From Rhodococcus globerulus NBRC 14531 (lineage in GTDB: Bacteria > Actinomycetota > Actinomycetes > Mycobacteriales > Mycobacteriaceae): 64,000 bases of DNA. The translations under genes were made by a program, and so were the position numbers. The notes under the pieces were generated by a model that saw only the letters and a list, made by a program, of their open reading frames with translations, searched no databases and was not told the origin of the DNA. Shown one piece after another: positions 44,711 to 53,992 of this stretch (its first letter is position 1; every line of letters starts with the position of its first letter). The DNA lies in assembly GCF_001894805.1 (NCBI RefSeq), contig NZ_BCWX01000003.1, forward strand, positions 558,001-622,000, read 5' to 3'.

Positions 44711-46372
44711 GTGAACTTCACCTGGATTCTGCTGGTCGTCATCGCCGCCATCGCAGTGACAGGGCTGGCGAACCGCCGAAATCTTCAGGCGCCTCTGGTT
44801 CTGGTAGCTGTGGGTTCGGTCGCGTCGTTCATCCCGGGAATGCCTCGGCCCGAACTCGATCCACACGTCATTCTGGGTGTAGTACTTCCGCCGTTGCTCT
44901 ATTCGGCTGCGCTGAAATTCTCGGTGGCGACGTTCAAACGCAACCTCGCGGCGATCTTGCGTCTGGGTGTCGGGATGGTCCTCGTGACGGCCTTCGTGGT
45001 CGCCTTCTTCGCCGAATGGCTGGTTCCGGAATTCACGATCGGTGCGGCACTGGTGCTCGGCGCGGTGATCGCACCCACCGACGCGGTCAGCGCCGTGGCA
45101 GTGGGACAGAAACTCGGATTGCCCAAGCGCGTCATCGCAATTCTCACCGGTGAGGGTCTGGTCAACGACGCTACTGCGTTGACGTTGTTCACCGTCGCCG
45201 TCGCCGCGGTGACAGGTACTCGGATCGCCACGGATTCGCCGTTGCTGTTCTTCGCCTACGAAGTGGTCGGCGGAGTAGCAATCGGCCTGGTTCTTGCATT
45301 CATCGTGAAATTCGTGCGCGCTCGGATGTACGATTCGCCGCTCGAAACGGGTTTGGGCCTGGTACTTCCGTTTGCCGCGTATCTAGCCGCGGAAGAACTC
45401 CATGCGTCGGGTGTTCTCGCGGTTGTGGTCGCGGGCTTGGTGATCGGGCACTATTCGACGGATGCCTCGATCATGACGAGGCTGCAGGAACGGTCCGTCT
45501 GGTCGAGCCTCGACACGCTACTCGAGATGTTCGTCTTCGCCTATATGGGCCTGCAGTTGAGCTTCGTGATCGACGATGTCGTCAACGACGGTCTTCCGGC
45601 GGTCAACGTAATCCTGTACGGGCTCGCGGTGTTGGCGGTGGTCATCGTGATCCGGCCGCTGTGGTTGTTCCTGAGCTACTCCCGGGTGCGATTCGGAATA
45701 ACGTTGCGCCGTGGGCAGCGTCAGAAACAGTTGACGTGGAAACAGAACGTAGTCGTGTCCTGGGCCGGGATGCGCGGCGTGGTCACTCTTGCCGCGGCCG
45801 GCGGTATTCCGTTTGCACTCTCCTCCGGTGAACCGTTTCCCGGCCGCGGTGTCATCCAGGCGATCGCCTTCATCGTTGCGGTGGGAACGCTGCTCCTGCA
45901 AGGTTCCACACTGCCGTTCCTGATCCGCAGACTGGACGTTGCCGATCCCTACGAACAGTTGCGCACGCAGGAGCAAATGGAGTTGGCGCGCACCATCTCT
46001 CGTCAAGCCGGTGAGAAAGCGCTGGCCGACGTGGTGGCCAGTCCACCGCCAGGCGTCGCCGGCGCCGAACTTCAGGCAATCATCGAACGCGTGCGACGCT
46101 CGATGCAGGCCAGACTCCAAGTGCAGGAGACGGACGAGAACAACGATCGCGACACGGCGATGTGGAATGCGGGCGCATTGTTCGACAAGTTTCGGCATCA
46201 GTCGTTGCGTACACAGCGCATGGCGTTGATTGCCGCGAGGGACGACGGCGATCTCGACGACGAGGTATTGCGTACCGTGTTGGAGAGTCTTGATCTCGAA
46301 GAGGCTGCAGCTGAGGAACGGGTACGGCGCCGCCGCGCTCGCGCGGCGGCCGGAGGGGATGGCACAGCATGA
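44711..46372 (+). CDS. Na+/H+ antiporter, CPA1 family
   Basis: 553 residues, GTG start. Twelve or so helices in the first ~410 residues; the transport core includes AVIAPTDAVSAVAVGQKLGLPKR and LTGEGLVNDATALTLF, the conserved TDA.S and ND motifs of the CPA1/NhaP-type exchangers, and SWAGMRGVVTLAAAGGIPF later. A cytosolic C-terminal tail of ~140 residues (RTISRQAGEKALADVVAS, then RDTAMWNAGALFDKFRHQSLRTQRMALIAARDDGDLDDEVLRTVLESLDLEE) is typical of actinobacterial Na+/H+ antiporters. Its end overlaps the start of the lipase gene by four bases. Confidence 0.9.
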   Translation: MNFTWILLVVIAAIAVTGLANRRNLQAPLVLVAVGSVASFIPGMPRPELDPHVILGVVLPPLLYSAALKFSVATFKRNLAAILRLGVGMVLVTAFVVAFFAEWLVPEFTIGAALVLGAVIAPTDAVSAVAVGQKLGLPKRVIAILTGEGLVNDATALTLFTVAVAAVTGTRIATDSPLLFFAYEVVGGVAIGLVLAFIVKFVRARMYDSPLETGLGLVLPFAAYLAAEELHASGVLAVVVAGLVIGHYSTDASIMTRLQERSVWSSLDTLLEMFVFAYMGLQLSFVIDDVVNDGLPAVNVILYGLAVLAVVIVIRPLWLFLSYSRVRFGITLRRGQRQKQLTWKQNVVVSWAGMRGVVTLAAAGGIPFALSSGEPFPGRGVIQAIAFIVAVGTLLLQGSTLPFLIRRLDVADPYEQLRTQEQMELARTISRQAGEKALADVVASPPPGVAGAELQAIIERVRRSMQARLQVQETDENNDRDTAMWNAGALFDKFRHQSLRTQRMALIAARDDGDLDDEVLRTVLESLDLEEAAAEERVRRRRARAAAGGDGTA

Positions 46373-47583
46373 GTGCACGACTGCGGCACGTGATCTGGGG
46401 GACGCTCGCGGCGAGTGCCCTTGTGGTGAGTTCGGCCTGTGGATCTGCAGGAACCGAGGAGACAGCGGGAACGCAGACGCAGTCCACCACATCTGTCGCG
46501 CAGGCTCTGCCCGCCCCGGTGAGCGCAGCACGCGGCGTTGTCTTCGAGGACCAACCGTTTGCGGCAACCGCTGCCGCCGGAGCGAGCGCCCGGAAGATTC
46601 TGTACGGCTCCACATCCGGCGTCGACGGTCGCGAAACACAGGTGTCGGGAACGGTATTCACCCCACCCGGAACTCCTCCCGAAGGTGGCTGGCCCATCGT
46701 CTCCGTCGGCCACGGCACCACGGGAATCTCGGACGATTGTGCACCGTCAACGTCGCCGACGCTCCTCGGAGCGATGGGGCTGGTGGAGCCGCTGCTGAAC
46801 GCGGGTTACGTTGTTGCCGTCTCGGATTTCGAGGGGCTCGGGACTCCTGATCCGCACCCGTACCTGCAACCGGATACCGCCGCCTACAACGTGATCGACG
46901 CGGTGCGCGCGGCACGCAACATAGTCCCGGACACGTCGGACAGGTGGGCCACGTTGGGACTCTCGCAAGGTGGTCAGGCGTCGTGGGCAGCTGCGGAGAA
47001 GGCAGGCGAATACGGGGACGGGCTCGAATTTGTCGGTGCGGCAAATCTTTCGCCCGCGGCCGACATCTCGCCGATCATCACCAGTGGGGCGGATGTGAAT
47101 CTGTCACTGCCCCAACAATTGTTGCTGCCGTACGTTCTCGAGGGTCTGTCGCTGTCCCATCCGGATCTCGAGCGTGACGACTACGTACACGGAGCGTTTG
47201 CGGAGAATTACGAACTGCTGTCGTCGTGCCTCACGGCCAGGGCGCCCGAGAAGTTGTCGTTGGTGGGGAAGGTGACGCCGGCCGATACGCGCCCGGCTAC
47301 TGACGCCGATGCCGATCGAATTCACGGCTGGCTGAGCGACATCGCGCTGCCGCGTGGGCAAGCGAGCGGCCCGATGTATGTGGTGGTCGGGGCAAACGAC
47401 AACCTGATTCTCCCCGAGTGGACCGAGGCAGCGGTGGCCCGGGCTTGTTCGGACGGCGACGTGATCGAGTTCGTGTCGCGGCCGGGGGAGGGGCATGCTG
47501 ACGGCCGGGCCGTTCCCGGGGCCGTTCAATGGATTCAGGATCGTTTCAGCGGCGTACCTGCGCCCACTACCTGCGGGGCCTAG
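46369..47583 (+). CDS. Secreted lipoprotein, alpha/beta-hydrolase (secretory lipase type)
   Basis: 404 residues. A lipoprotein signal with lipobox VSSAC (Cys about 24) directs it to the outer face of the membrane. The hydrolase part has an oxyanion loop SVGHGTTGISDDCAPS, nucleophile elbow GLSQGGQASW, Asp in GANDNLILPEW and His in GEGHADGRAVPGA. This layout is that of the secretory lipase (LIP/Rv-type esterase) family acting on lipids or esters. It overlaps the antiporter gene (4 bases) and directly abuts the histidine kinase start. Confidence 0.88.
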   Translation: MSARLRHVIWGTLAASALVVSSACGSAGTEETAGTQTQSTTSVAQALPAPVSAARGVVFEDQPFAATAAAGASARKILYGSTSGVDGRETQVSGTVFTPPGTPPEGGWPIVSVGHGTTGISDDCAPSTSPTLLGAMGLVEPLLNAGYVVAVSDFEGLGTPDPHPYLQPDTAAYNVIDAVRAARNIVPDTSDRWATLGLSQGGQASWAAAEKAGEYGDGLEFVGAANLSPAADISPIITSGADVNLSLPQQLLLPYVLEGLSLSHPDLERDDYVHGAFAENYELLSSCLTARAPEKLSLVGKVTPADTRPATDADADRIHGWLSDIALPRGQASGPMYVVVGANDNLILPEWTEAAVARACSDGDVIEFVSRPGEGHADGRAVPGAVQWIQDRFSGVPAPTTCGA

Positions 47584-48801
47584 ATGAGTCCGACGGTCGC
47601 GGTCCTGTTTGCCTGCGTGGTTGCCCTTCTCAGCGCGGCTCTGGCGGCGGTCTGGATGCGGACCAGACGCGAGGTCACCTCACCCACCGAACGAGCGGTG
47701 CACACGGCGCTGCATACGGCCTCCCTTGCTGCGCGGCCACTTCGGCGCGGACTCGACAGTGAATCGGCTGCCGAAGCGGCACCTCACTTGCGTGAATTGA
47801 CCGGCGCTCGAGGTTTGGGCATCACCGACGCGGCGGGAGTTGTGCTGGCGTGGAACGGGCCGCACGAATCGATGGCCGAACAATTCCACGATGCGGCACT
47901 GCGGGCGATAGAAGGTGAGCGCCGAGTACTCGTGACCCATTCGGACCTGGTGAGGGGCAGTGACGATCACGCGGTGCGGGCCTTGATCGCCCAGCCGCTT
48001 CTCATCGAGGACAGCGGCGTTGTCGGGGTATTGGGGATCGTGACGACGGAGGACCCATGGCCCGGCATGCTCGGCGCGATCACGGAGGTCGCGCGCTACG
48101 CGTGCAGCCAAATCGAACTTGCGGATCTCGATGCGTCGCGGGCGCGTCTCGACCGAGCGGAAGTGCGGGCACTGCGCGCGCAGATCAGCCCCCATTTCAT
48201 CTACAACGCACTCAATACCGTGGCGTCGTTCGTTCGTACCGATCCGGCGCGGGCGCGTGAGCTGATCCTCGAGTTCGCCGATTTCACGCGCTACTCGTTC
48301 CGCTCGGCAGGCGAGTTCACCCTGCTTGCCGACGAACTGCGCAATATCGATCGCTACCTGACTCTCGAGCGGGCCAGGTTCGGTGATGCGCTCGACGTGC
48401 GACTGCAGGTGGCGCCCGAAGTGCTCAACGTGGTCCTGCCGTTCCTGGCGCTGCAACCACTGGTGGAGAATGCTGTCCGGCACGGTATCTCCGGCAAACC
48501 GGAGGGCGGCACCATCAGCATCGTGGCGGCAGACGAAGGCCCGGACTGCGTCATCAGCGTCGAGGACGACGGCGTCGGTATGGACCCGGACATGCTGCGG
48601 TTCGGTTCCCTCGACGCCATCGAATCCGGGGCCGGCCGCCCCAGCGCCCGGGAGGCCGCGCACGTGGGTCTGGCCAACGTCGACGATCGCCTGCGTGCGG
48701 CGTTCGGCAACGATTACGGCCTGGTGGTGGAGACCGCGCCGGGAGCCGGAACCAAGGTCAGCATGCGCGTGCCCAAGTTCAAGCAGGGCATTCGGGTGTG
48801 A
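47584..48801 (+). CDS. LytS-like sensor histidine kinase
   Basis: 405 residues. One N-terminal helix (VAVLFACVVALLSAALAAVWM), a GAF-like region at ~35-180, then a His_kinase (LytS-type) domain: LRAQISPHFIYNALNTVASFVRTD, phospho-acceptor His about 204. The HATPase includes LQPLVENAVRHGISG (N-box) and EDDGVGMD. Such kinases pair with LytTR regulators, as here (next gene, 51 bases on). Together with two symporters downstream this resembles BtsS/YehU-type systems that sense extracellular organic acids. Confidence 0.92.
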   Translation: MSPTVAVLFACVVALLSAALAAVWMRTRREVTSPTERAVHTALHTASLAARPLRRGLDSESAAEAAPHLRELTGARGLGITDAAGVVLAWNGPHESMAEQFHDAALRAIEGERRVLVTHSDLVRGSDDHAVRALIAQPLLIEDSGVVGVLGIVTTEDPWPGMLGAITEVARYACSQIELADLDASRARLDRAEVRALRAQISPHFIYNALNTVASFVRTDPARARELILEFADFTRYSFRSAGEFTLLADELRNIDRYLTLERARFGDALDVRLQVAPEVLNVVLPFLALQPLVENAVRHGISGKPEGGTISIVAADEGPDCVISVEDDGVGMDPDMLRFGSLDAIESGAGRPSAREAAHVGLANVDDRLRAAFGNDYGLVVETAPGAGTKVSMRVPKFKQGIRV

Positions 48802-48852
48802 TCGGCGGCTTTGTGGGTTCAGTGCGGGTAACCGTGGGAATATGGGTGTGCT

Positions 48853-49644
48853 GTGAATGAGACTGACATAGGTGCCCAACTGACCGTGCTTGCCGTCGAC
48901 GACGAGAAACCGGCGCTCGACGAGCTGGCTTTCCTGCTGCGCGCGCAAGAATCGGTGGCGCACGTCCACACCGCGTCGGATGCAACGACGGCGCTGCGGA
49001 TCCTTCGTGACGGTGGCATCGACGGCGTTTTTCTCGACATCAACATGCCAGGACTGGACGGTTTGGAACTGGCCGGGATTCTTTCCAATTTTGCGACACC
49101 GCCGCCGGTTGTCTTTGTGACCGCACACGACGATCGGGCAGTGGCCGCCTTCGATCTCGGTGCGGTCGACTACCTTCTCAAGCCGCTGCGCGAAGAGCGG
49201 CTGGCGCAGGCGGTGAGCCGAATCGTGAGTCGCGCGGGGCGTAATCAGGCGGGCGCACAAGCCGATGCCGCACCCAGCGACGAGGTGATTCCGGTGGAAC
49301 TCGGCGGCGTCACGACACTGGTGCAGCGCTCGGCGGTGGAATGGGTCGAAGCCGACGGAGACTACGCGCGGTTGCATACGGCAGGTAAGTCGCACCTGGT
49401 GCGTATCCCGATTTCTACCCTCGAATCCCGTTGGGCCGATGCGGGTTTCCTGAGGGTTCACCGTTCGTACCTCGTGTCCCTTGCCTTGGTGACCGGAATT
49501 CGCACCGTCGGGAGTGGTTTGGTGGTGACTCTTCGCCCACACAGCGGTAAGCCGCCGGTGGAGTTGCCGGTGAGCCGTCGGCATACCCGCGAGTTGAAGG
49601 ATCGGTTGGTGCGCACCCCCAAGCAGAGTTGGTTGTCGCGGTGA
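48853..49644 (+). CDS. LytTR-family response regulator
   Basis: 263 residues. Receiver: VLAVDDEKPALDELAFLL and phospho-acceptor Asp about 62 in GVFLDINMPGLDG, with VTAHDDRAVAAFDLGAVDYLLKPL. C-terminal LytTR DNA-binding domain: VEWVEADGDYARLHTAGKSHLVRIPISTLESRW, then FLRVHRSYLVSLALV and LPVSRRHTRELKDRL. LytTR regulators bind direct repeats near the promoters they control. GTG 48853. The next small gene overlaps its stop by four bases, so the pair is coupled to the symporters. Confidence 0.93.
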   Translation: MNETDIGAQLTVLAVDDEKPALDELAFLLRAQESVAHVHTASDATTALRILRDGGIDGVFLDINMPGLDGLELAGILSNFATPPPVVFVTAHDDRAVAAFDLGAVDYLLKPLREERLAQAVSRIVSRAGRNQAGAQADAAPSDEVIPVELGGVTTLVQRSAVEWVEADGDYARLHTAGKSHLVRIPISTLESRWADAGFLRVHRSYLVSLALVTGIRTVGSGLVVTLRPHSGKPPVELPVSRRHTRELKDRLVRTPKQSWLSR

Positions 49645-50012
49645 GTGGGCACACCGATCCGCCTGCGCGTCAGCGGGTGGTGCTGGCGCAGCGTCACGGC
49701 GCCCGCATCGTGCGTACCCGGGTAGAGGTGCAGGAACAGACCGAGGTCGGCGACGCCATGATCCGGGGTCTGGTTCGTGCTCAGTTGGGCCTGGCGATCC
49801 GGCTGGCTGTGGTCGTAGCCGGATCATTGTGCGCGATACCGCTGTCGACCATGCTTTTTCCGGCGCTGTCGGATTACTCGGTGTGGGGGATCAGGCTTCC
49901 GTGGTTGGTGATGGGCGGCGCCGTGTTGCCCTTGCTGCTGATCACCGGGTGGGTGTTCGTGCGTCGGGCTGAACGCAACGAGCAGGACTTCACCAATCTC
50001 GTGGACGACTGA
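49641..50012 (+). CDS. Small two-helix membrane protein, accessory subunit of the first symporter
   Basis: 123 residues, GTG at 49641 inside the response regulator's stop (4-base overlap). An arginine-rich soluble N-terminus (RQRVVLAQRHGARIVRTRVEV) precedes two hydrophobic helices (GLAIRLAVVVAGSLCAIPLSTMLF; LPWLVMGGAVLPLLLITGWVFV) and a charged C-terminus. It has the same size, topology and place as the DUF485-type partners of acetate symporters, though its sequence does not show the DUF485 pattern. The symporter follows after eleven bases. Confidence 0.75.
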   Translation: MSGHTDPPARQRVVLAQRHGARIVRTRVEVQEQTEVGDAMIRGLVRAQLGLAIRLAVVVAGSLCAIPLSTMLFPALSDYSVWGIRLPWLVMGGAVLPLLLITGWVFVRRAERNEQDFTNLVDD

Positions 50013-50023
50013 GCGCGGGCGCT

Positions 50024-51775
50024 GTGGGTGGGCAATCGATTCCGGTGTTGACGGTGTTGGGCATCGTGGCGGCAGCAGTGGCGACGGTTGCGATCGGAAT
50101 CTACGGAGTGCGGCTTTCTCGCACCACGTCCGACTTTCTGGTTGCCTCCCGCACGGTGGGGCCGCAGTGGAATGCCACGGCGATCTCAGGTGAATACCTT
50201 TCTGCTGCGTCCTTTCTCGGTGTTGCCGGTCTGGTGGCCAAGTACGGGGCGGACGCGTTGTGGTACCCGATCGGGTTCACTGCGGGCTATCTGGCGCTAC
50301 TGCTTTTCGTAGCAGCACCACTCCGTAGATCGGGTGCGTACACCGTTCCGGACTTCGCTGAATTCCGTTTGGGTTCACCGCGTTTACGTAAACTGGCAAT
50401 GCTCGTGGTTGCGATGGTGTGCATTCTCTATCTGATTCCGCAGTTCCAAGGGGCCGGTCTGACCCTCAATATCCTTCTCGGCGTGCCGAGTTGGATCGGT
50501 GGGGTTGTGGTCGGGGTGATCGTCATCGCCAACGTCGTCGGTGGCGGCATGCGATCGATCACGTTCGTTCAGGCATTCCAATACTGGCTCAAACTGTCTG
50601 CGGTGGCGATTCCGGCTGTGGCACTGGCCTTCTACTTCTTTGCTGACGAACATGACGTAGGTGCTCCGGCGCCGCCGACGGTCAGCGAGCAGACCACCGT
50701 GGACATCACCACCGATGTTGTGGTGCAGGTGGCCGAACCGGTGACAGTGCAGGGAGGAACGGTGGATGGTCGCTCGGCCACGGGCAGTGTTGTCCTCGAG
50801 CCGGGTGAGCACACCCTCGGCGAGGGAATGTCGATGGTTCTGGAAGCCGGTGCAGCCGTTCCGGTGGTAGCCGGGGCGCCGGCGCACAATTCGGATTGGA
50901 TCACGCCCGGTTGGGGATTCGGCGGTCCGCACCCGACGTATCAGGTGTATTCGCTGATGCTCGCGACCTTTCTCGGGACGCTCGGATTGCCGCACGTACT
51001 GGTGCGGTTCTACACCAATCCGGACGGGCGGACGGCGCGACTGACATCGCTGGCCGTCGTTGGTCTTGTTGGCGTCTTCTACTTTTTTCCGGTCCTGCTC
51101 GGAGTGTTCGCTCGGTTGTACGTTCCGCAGTTGCTGATCACCGGAACCTCCGACGCTGCAGTGCTGCTGTTGCCAGGTTCGGTGTTCTCGGGGTGGGGCG
51201 GGCAGTTGCTGGCAGCACTGGTGGCGTCGGGCGCGATTGCCGCGTTCCTCTCCACGTCGTCTGGTCTGCTCGTGAGCATCGCCGGTGTGATCAGCACCGA
51301 CGTCCTACGAGGGCGGATACGCGATTTCCGGATCGCCGCCCTTCTGGCCGGTGCGATTCCGCTGGCCATGTCACTTGCCGTGGTGTCGGTCGATCTCTCG
51401 ATCACCGTCGGGTTGGTATTTGCCGTTGCCGCGTCGACGCTCTGCCCGTTGCTCCTGCTCGGCGTCTGGTGGCGCGGATTGACCGCGGTCGGCGCCGGCG
51501 CAGGCATGGTGGTGGGCGGCTTTGTAGCCGGGACGGCAGCAACGGTCGCGATCCTCGGCGGATTGTCGGAAACGGTGTTGAGCGGGTGGCCCGCTGCGAT
51601 CTTCGCGTTTCCGGCCGCCGTCAGCGTGCCGCTCGCGTTCGCCACGATGGTTGTTGTCAGTAAGGCATCGAGCAAGCAGATACCTGCGGATATAGCGCGG
51701 ATCTTCACTCGTATGCATGCTCCCGAGCGTCTGGACATGGGTTCCGACCGCGAGGACGAGCTGCGTCAGCCCTGA
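50024..51775 (+). CDS. Sodium/solute symporter (ActP/MctC-like) with long external insert
   Basis: 583 residues of the SSS family: ISGEYLSAASFLGVAGLVAKYGADALWYPIGF and GLPHVLVRFYTNPDGRTAR are family signatures of cation/acetate symporters. Between two helices (~residues 207-298) it carries an unusual ~90-residue hydrophilic insert with PTVSEQTTVDITT and GEHTLGEGMS, predicted strand-rich and, by position, outside the cell. Likely substrates are short monocarboxylates such as acetate, pyruvate or propionate. Encoded next to LytS/LytTR genes that would sense the substrate. The second symporter at 52285 lacks this insert. Confidence 0.88.
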   Translation: MGGQSIPVLTVLGIVAAAVATVAIGIYGVRLSRTTSDFLVASRTVGPQWNATAISGEYLSAASFLGVAGLVAKYGADALWYPIGFTAGYLALLLFVAAPLRRSGAYTVPDFAEFRLGSPRLRKLAMLVVAMVCILYLIPQFQGAGLTLNILLGVPSWIGGVVVGVIVIANVVGGGMRSITFVQAFQYWLKLSAVAIPAVALAFYFFADEHDVGAPAPPTVSEQTTVDITTDVVVQVAEPVTVQGGTVDGRSATGSVVLEPGEHTLGEGMSMVLEAGAAVPVVAGAPAHNSDWITPGWGFGGPHPTYQVYSLMLATFLGTLGLPHVLVRFYTNPDGRTARLTSLAVVGLVGVFYFFPVLLGVFARLYVPQLLITGTSDAAVLLLPGSVFSGWGGQLLAALVASGAIAAFLSTSSGLLVSIAGVISTDVLRGRIRDFRIAALLAGAIPLAMSLAVVSVDLSITVGLVFAVAASTLCPLLLLGVWWRGLTAVGAGAGMVVGGFVAGTAATVAILGGLSETVLSGWPAAIFAFPAAVSVPLAFATMVVVSKASSKQIPADIARIFTRMHAPERLDMGSDREDELRQP

Positions 51776-51925
51776 TTTCGGCGTGCCGCTGGTCGCGCTT
51801 GGACGACCGTTCAGCGCACGACTCGACAGCTCACCGTGTGAGCGCCACCACAGCCATCTCATGTGACTCCGATCTCACTAACGTCTGGACGTAGTTCACT
51901 TCACACGCGAGGCGAGGAGCCGGCA

Positions 51926-52288
51926 GTGTCCACAGCAGAAGTCAGTGAGGGGTCGCCGCAAGAGCGGCGGACCCCGGATGCCCAGGCATTCATAGACATG
52001 CAAGCAAGTCCCGAGTTCCAGGAACTCCGGACGCGCCTGCGCAAGTTCGTTTTCCCCATCACTGCATTCTTTCTGCTCTGGTATGCGGTGTACGTCCTTC
52101 TGGCGACCTACGCCCACGACTTCATGGCGACCAAGGTCATCGGCAACATCAACCTCGGCATCATTCTCGGCCTCGGACAGTTCGTGACGACGTTCGCGAT
52201 CACTGCCTGGTACGTGAAGTTCGCCGGCCGCGAACTCGATCCGCGTTCTGCTGCTATCCGTGACGAGCTGGAAGGCCCCGTATCGTGA
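51926..52288 (+). CDS. DUF485 membrane protein, partner of the second symporter (MctB-like)
   Basis: 120 residues from a GTG at 51926 with GCGAGGAG upstream; an earlier frame start at 51863 is less likely. DUF485 pattern: ASPEFQELRTRLRKFVFPITAFFLLWYAVYVLLATYA, then GNINLGIILGLGQFVTTFAITAWYVKFAGRELDP. In Corynebacterium the mctB-mctC pair and in E. coli yjcH-actP encode such a protein with the symporter. Its stop overlaps the symporter GTG by four bases. The 150 bases before it, after the first symporter, could hold a second promoter. Confidence 0.9.
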   Translation: MSTAEVSEGSPQERRTPDAQAFIDMQASPEFQELRTRLRKFVFPITAFFLLWYAVYVLLATYAHDFMATKVIGNINLGIILGLGQFVTTFAITAWYVKFAGRELDPRSAAIRDELEGPVS

Positions 52289-53922
52289 TCACCACACTCG
52301 CCGCGTCCGGGACGGATGTGGGAAACCCCGTCTTCAACATCGCGATCTTCCTCGCGTTTGTCGTCGGCACGATGACACTCGTCATTCGCGCCAGCCGCAC
52401 CACGAAGAAGGCATCCGACTTCTACACCGGTGGCGGGCAGTTCACCGGTCCGCAGAACGGTTTTGCCATCGCCGGTGACTACCTTTCGGCTGCCTCCTTC
52501 CTCGGGATCGCCGGGGCCATCGCCGTTTACGGTTACGACGGCTTCCTCTACTCCATCGGCTTCCTCGTCGCGTGGCTCGTGGCCTTGCTTCTGGTCGCCG
52601 AATTGCTGCGCAACACCGGCAGATTCACGATGGCCGACGTATTGAGCTTCCGCCTCAAACAGCGCCCGGTGCGTATGGCCGCGGCGATCTCCACACTTGC
52701 TGTCTCGCTCTTCTACCTGTTGGCCCAGATGGCCGGTGCCGGTGGACTTGTCGCGCTGTTGCTCAACATCGAAGGTAAGACCGGTCAGGCAGTCGTGGTC
52801 GCGATCGTCGGCGTGCTGATGATCGTCTACGTCTTGGTCGGCGGTATGAAGGGCACCACCTACGTGCAGATGGTCAAGGCCGTTCTACTGGTGGCCGGCG
52901 CCGGAATCATGTTCGTGCTCGTGCTCTTCGCGGTCCGGGGTAACTTCTCCCAGCTCCTCGCGGATGCGCAGAACGTGGTCAGTAACTCCTCCAACGAAGC
53001 TGTTGCCGGTCGCGACATTCTTGCGCCGGGCGCAAAGTACGGGCTGACCGGGATGACGCAGCTCGACTTCATTTCTCTCGGAATCGCTTTGGTGCTCGGC
53101 ACTGCAGGCCTGCCGCACGTGCTGATGCGCTTCTACACCGTCCCCACCGCCAAGGAAGCTCGCCGTTCCGTCACTTGGGCGATCGCACTGATCGGCGCCT
53201 TCTACCTGTTCACGCTGGTGCTCGGCTACGGCGCAGCCAAGATGGTCGGACCCGACGTGATCCTGGCTGCTCCCGGCAAGGAGAACTCTGCGGCACCGCT
53301 GCTGGCCTTCGAGCTCGGCGGCACGATCTTCCTCGGCATCATCTCGGCCGTGGCTTTTGCCACCATCCTCGCGGTGGTCGCCGGTCTCGCGATCACGGCA
53401 TCTGCGTCGTTTGCTCACGACATCTACGCCAGTGTCATCAAGCGCGGCAACGCAACCGAAGAACAGCAGGTTCGGGTTTCACGCATCACCGTTGTCGTGA
53501 TCGGTGTCATCTCCATCGTTCTCGGTATCGGCGCCATGGGCCAGAACATCGCCTTCCTGGTGGCTCTCGCCTTTGCTGTTGCGGCCTCGGCGAACCTGCC
53601 GACCCTGCTGTACTCGCTCTTCTGGAAGAAGTTCAACACCACGGGTGCGCTGTTCAGCATCTACGGCGGTCTGATCAGCTGCTTGACGCTGATCGTGTTC
53701 TCCCCGGCCATCTCGGGCAAGCCGTCGTCGATGCTCCCGAACTCGGACTTCGCGTGGTTCCCGCTCTCCAACCCCGGCATCGTCTCGATCCCGCTGGCAT
53801 TTGCCCTCGGCATCATCGGTACCTACATCGGGCGCAACAAGCCCGAGGATCCGGCCAAGCAGGCCGAGATGGAAGTTCGTTCCCTCACCGGCGTCGGCGT
53901 CGAGAAGGCTGTCGATCACTAG
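52285..53922 (+). CDS. Cation/monocarboxylate symporter (MctC/ActP-like)
   Basis: 545 residues, SSS family with ~13 helices. GDYLSAASFLGIAGAIAVYGYDGFLYSIGFLVAW, FLIxGxAxxxLPHVLMRFYTVPTAKEAR-type segment and SANLPTLLYSLFWKKF are the conserved features of acetate/propionate symporters such as ActP and MctC. DUF485 subunit is encoded directly upstream. It probably supplies acetate, pyruvate or propionate to the acyl-CoA synthetases, including the PrpE encoded in this window. Followed by a strong hairpin terminator. Confidence 0.92.
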   Translation: MITTLAASGTDVGNPVFNIAIFLAFVVGTMTLVIRASRTTKKASDFYTGGGQFTGPQNGFAIAGDYLSAASFLGIAGAIAVYGYDGFLYSIGFLVAWLVALLLVAELLRNTGRFTMADVLSFRLKQRPVRMAAAISTLAVSLFYLLAQMAGAGGLVALLLNIEGKTGQAVVVAIVGVLMIVYVLVGGMKGTTYVQMVKAVLLVAGAGIMFVLVLFAVRGNFSQLLADAQNVVSNSSNEAVAGRDILAPGAKYGLTGMTQLDFISLGIALVLGTAGLPHVLMRFYTVPTAKEARRSVTWAIALIGAFYLFTLVLGYGAAKMVGPDVILAAPGKENSAAPLLAFELGGTIFLGIISAVAFATILAVVAGLAITASASFAHDIYASVIKRGNATEEQQVRVSRITVVVIGVISIVLGIGAMGQNIAFLVALAFAVAASANLPTLLYSLFWKKFNTTGALFSIYGGLISCLTLIVFSPAISGKPSSMLPNSDFAWFPLSNPGIVSIPLAFALGIIGTYIGRNKPEDPAKQAEMEVRSLTGVGVEKAVDH

Positions 53923-53935
53923 GGGCGCAGCCCCC

Positions 53936-53975
53936 GTGCGCCTTTCTGGTACCTCCGGTAACCAGAAAGGCGCAC
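53936..53975 (+). terminator. Hairpin terminator after the second symporter
   Basis: GTGCGCCTTTCTGGT pairs with ACCAGAAAGGCGCAC (15 bp), continuing inward with ACC/GGT. It begins 14 bases after the symporter stop and ends 18 bases before the next ATG, so it separates the symporter operon from the SRPBCC gene. Confidence 0.8.
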
Positions 53976-53992
53976 AGCGCTATTGTCCCACC

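Noticed and set aside
47680..49827. 715-codon open frame on the minus strand
   Set aside because: It is the antisense shadow of the LytS kinase and LytTR regulator, both with full domain motifs; long antisense frames are common in GC-rich DNA.
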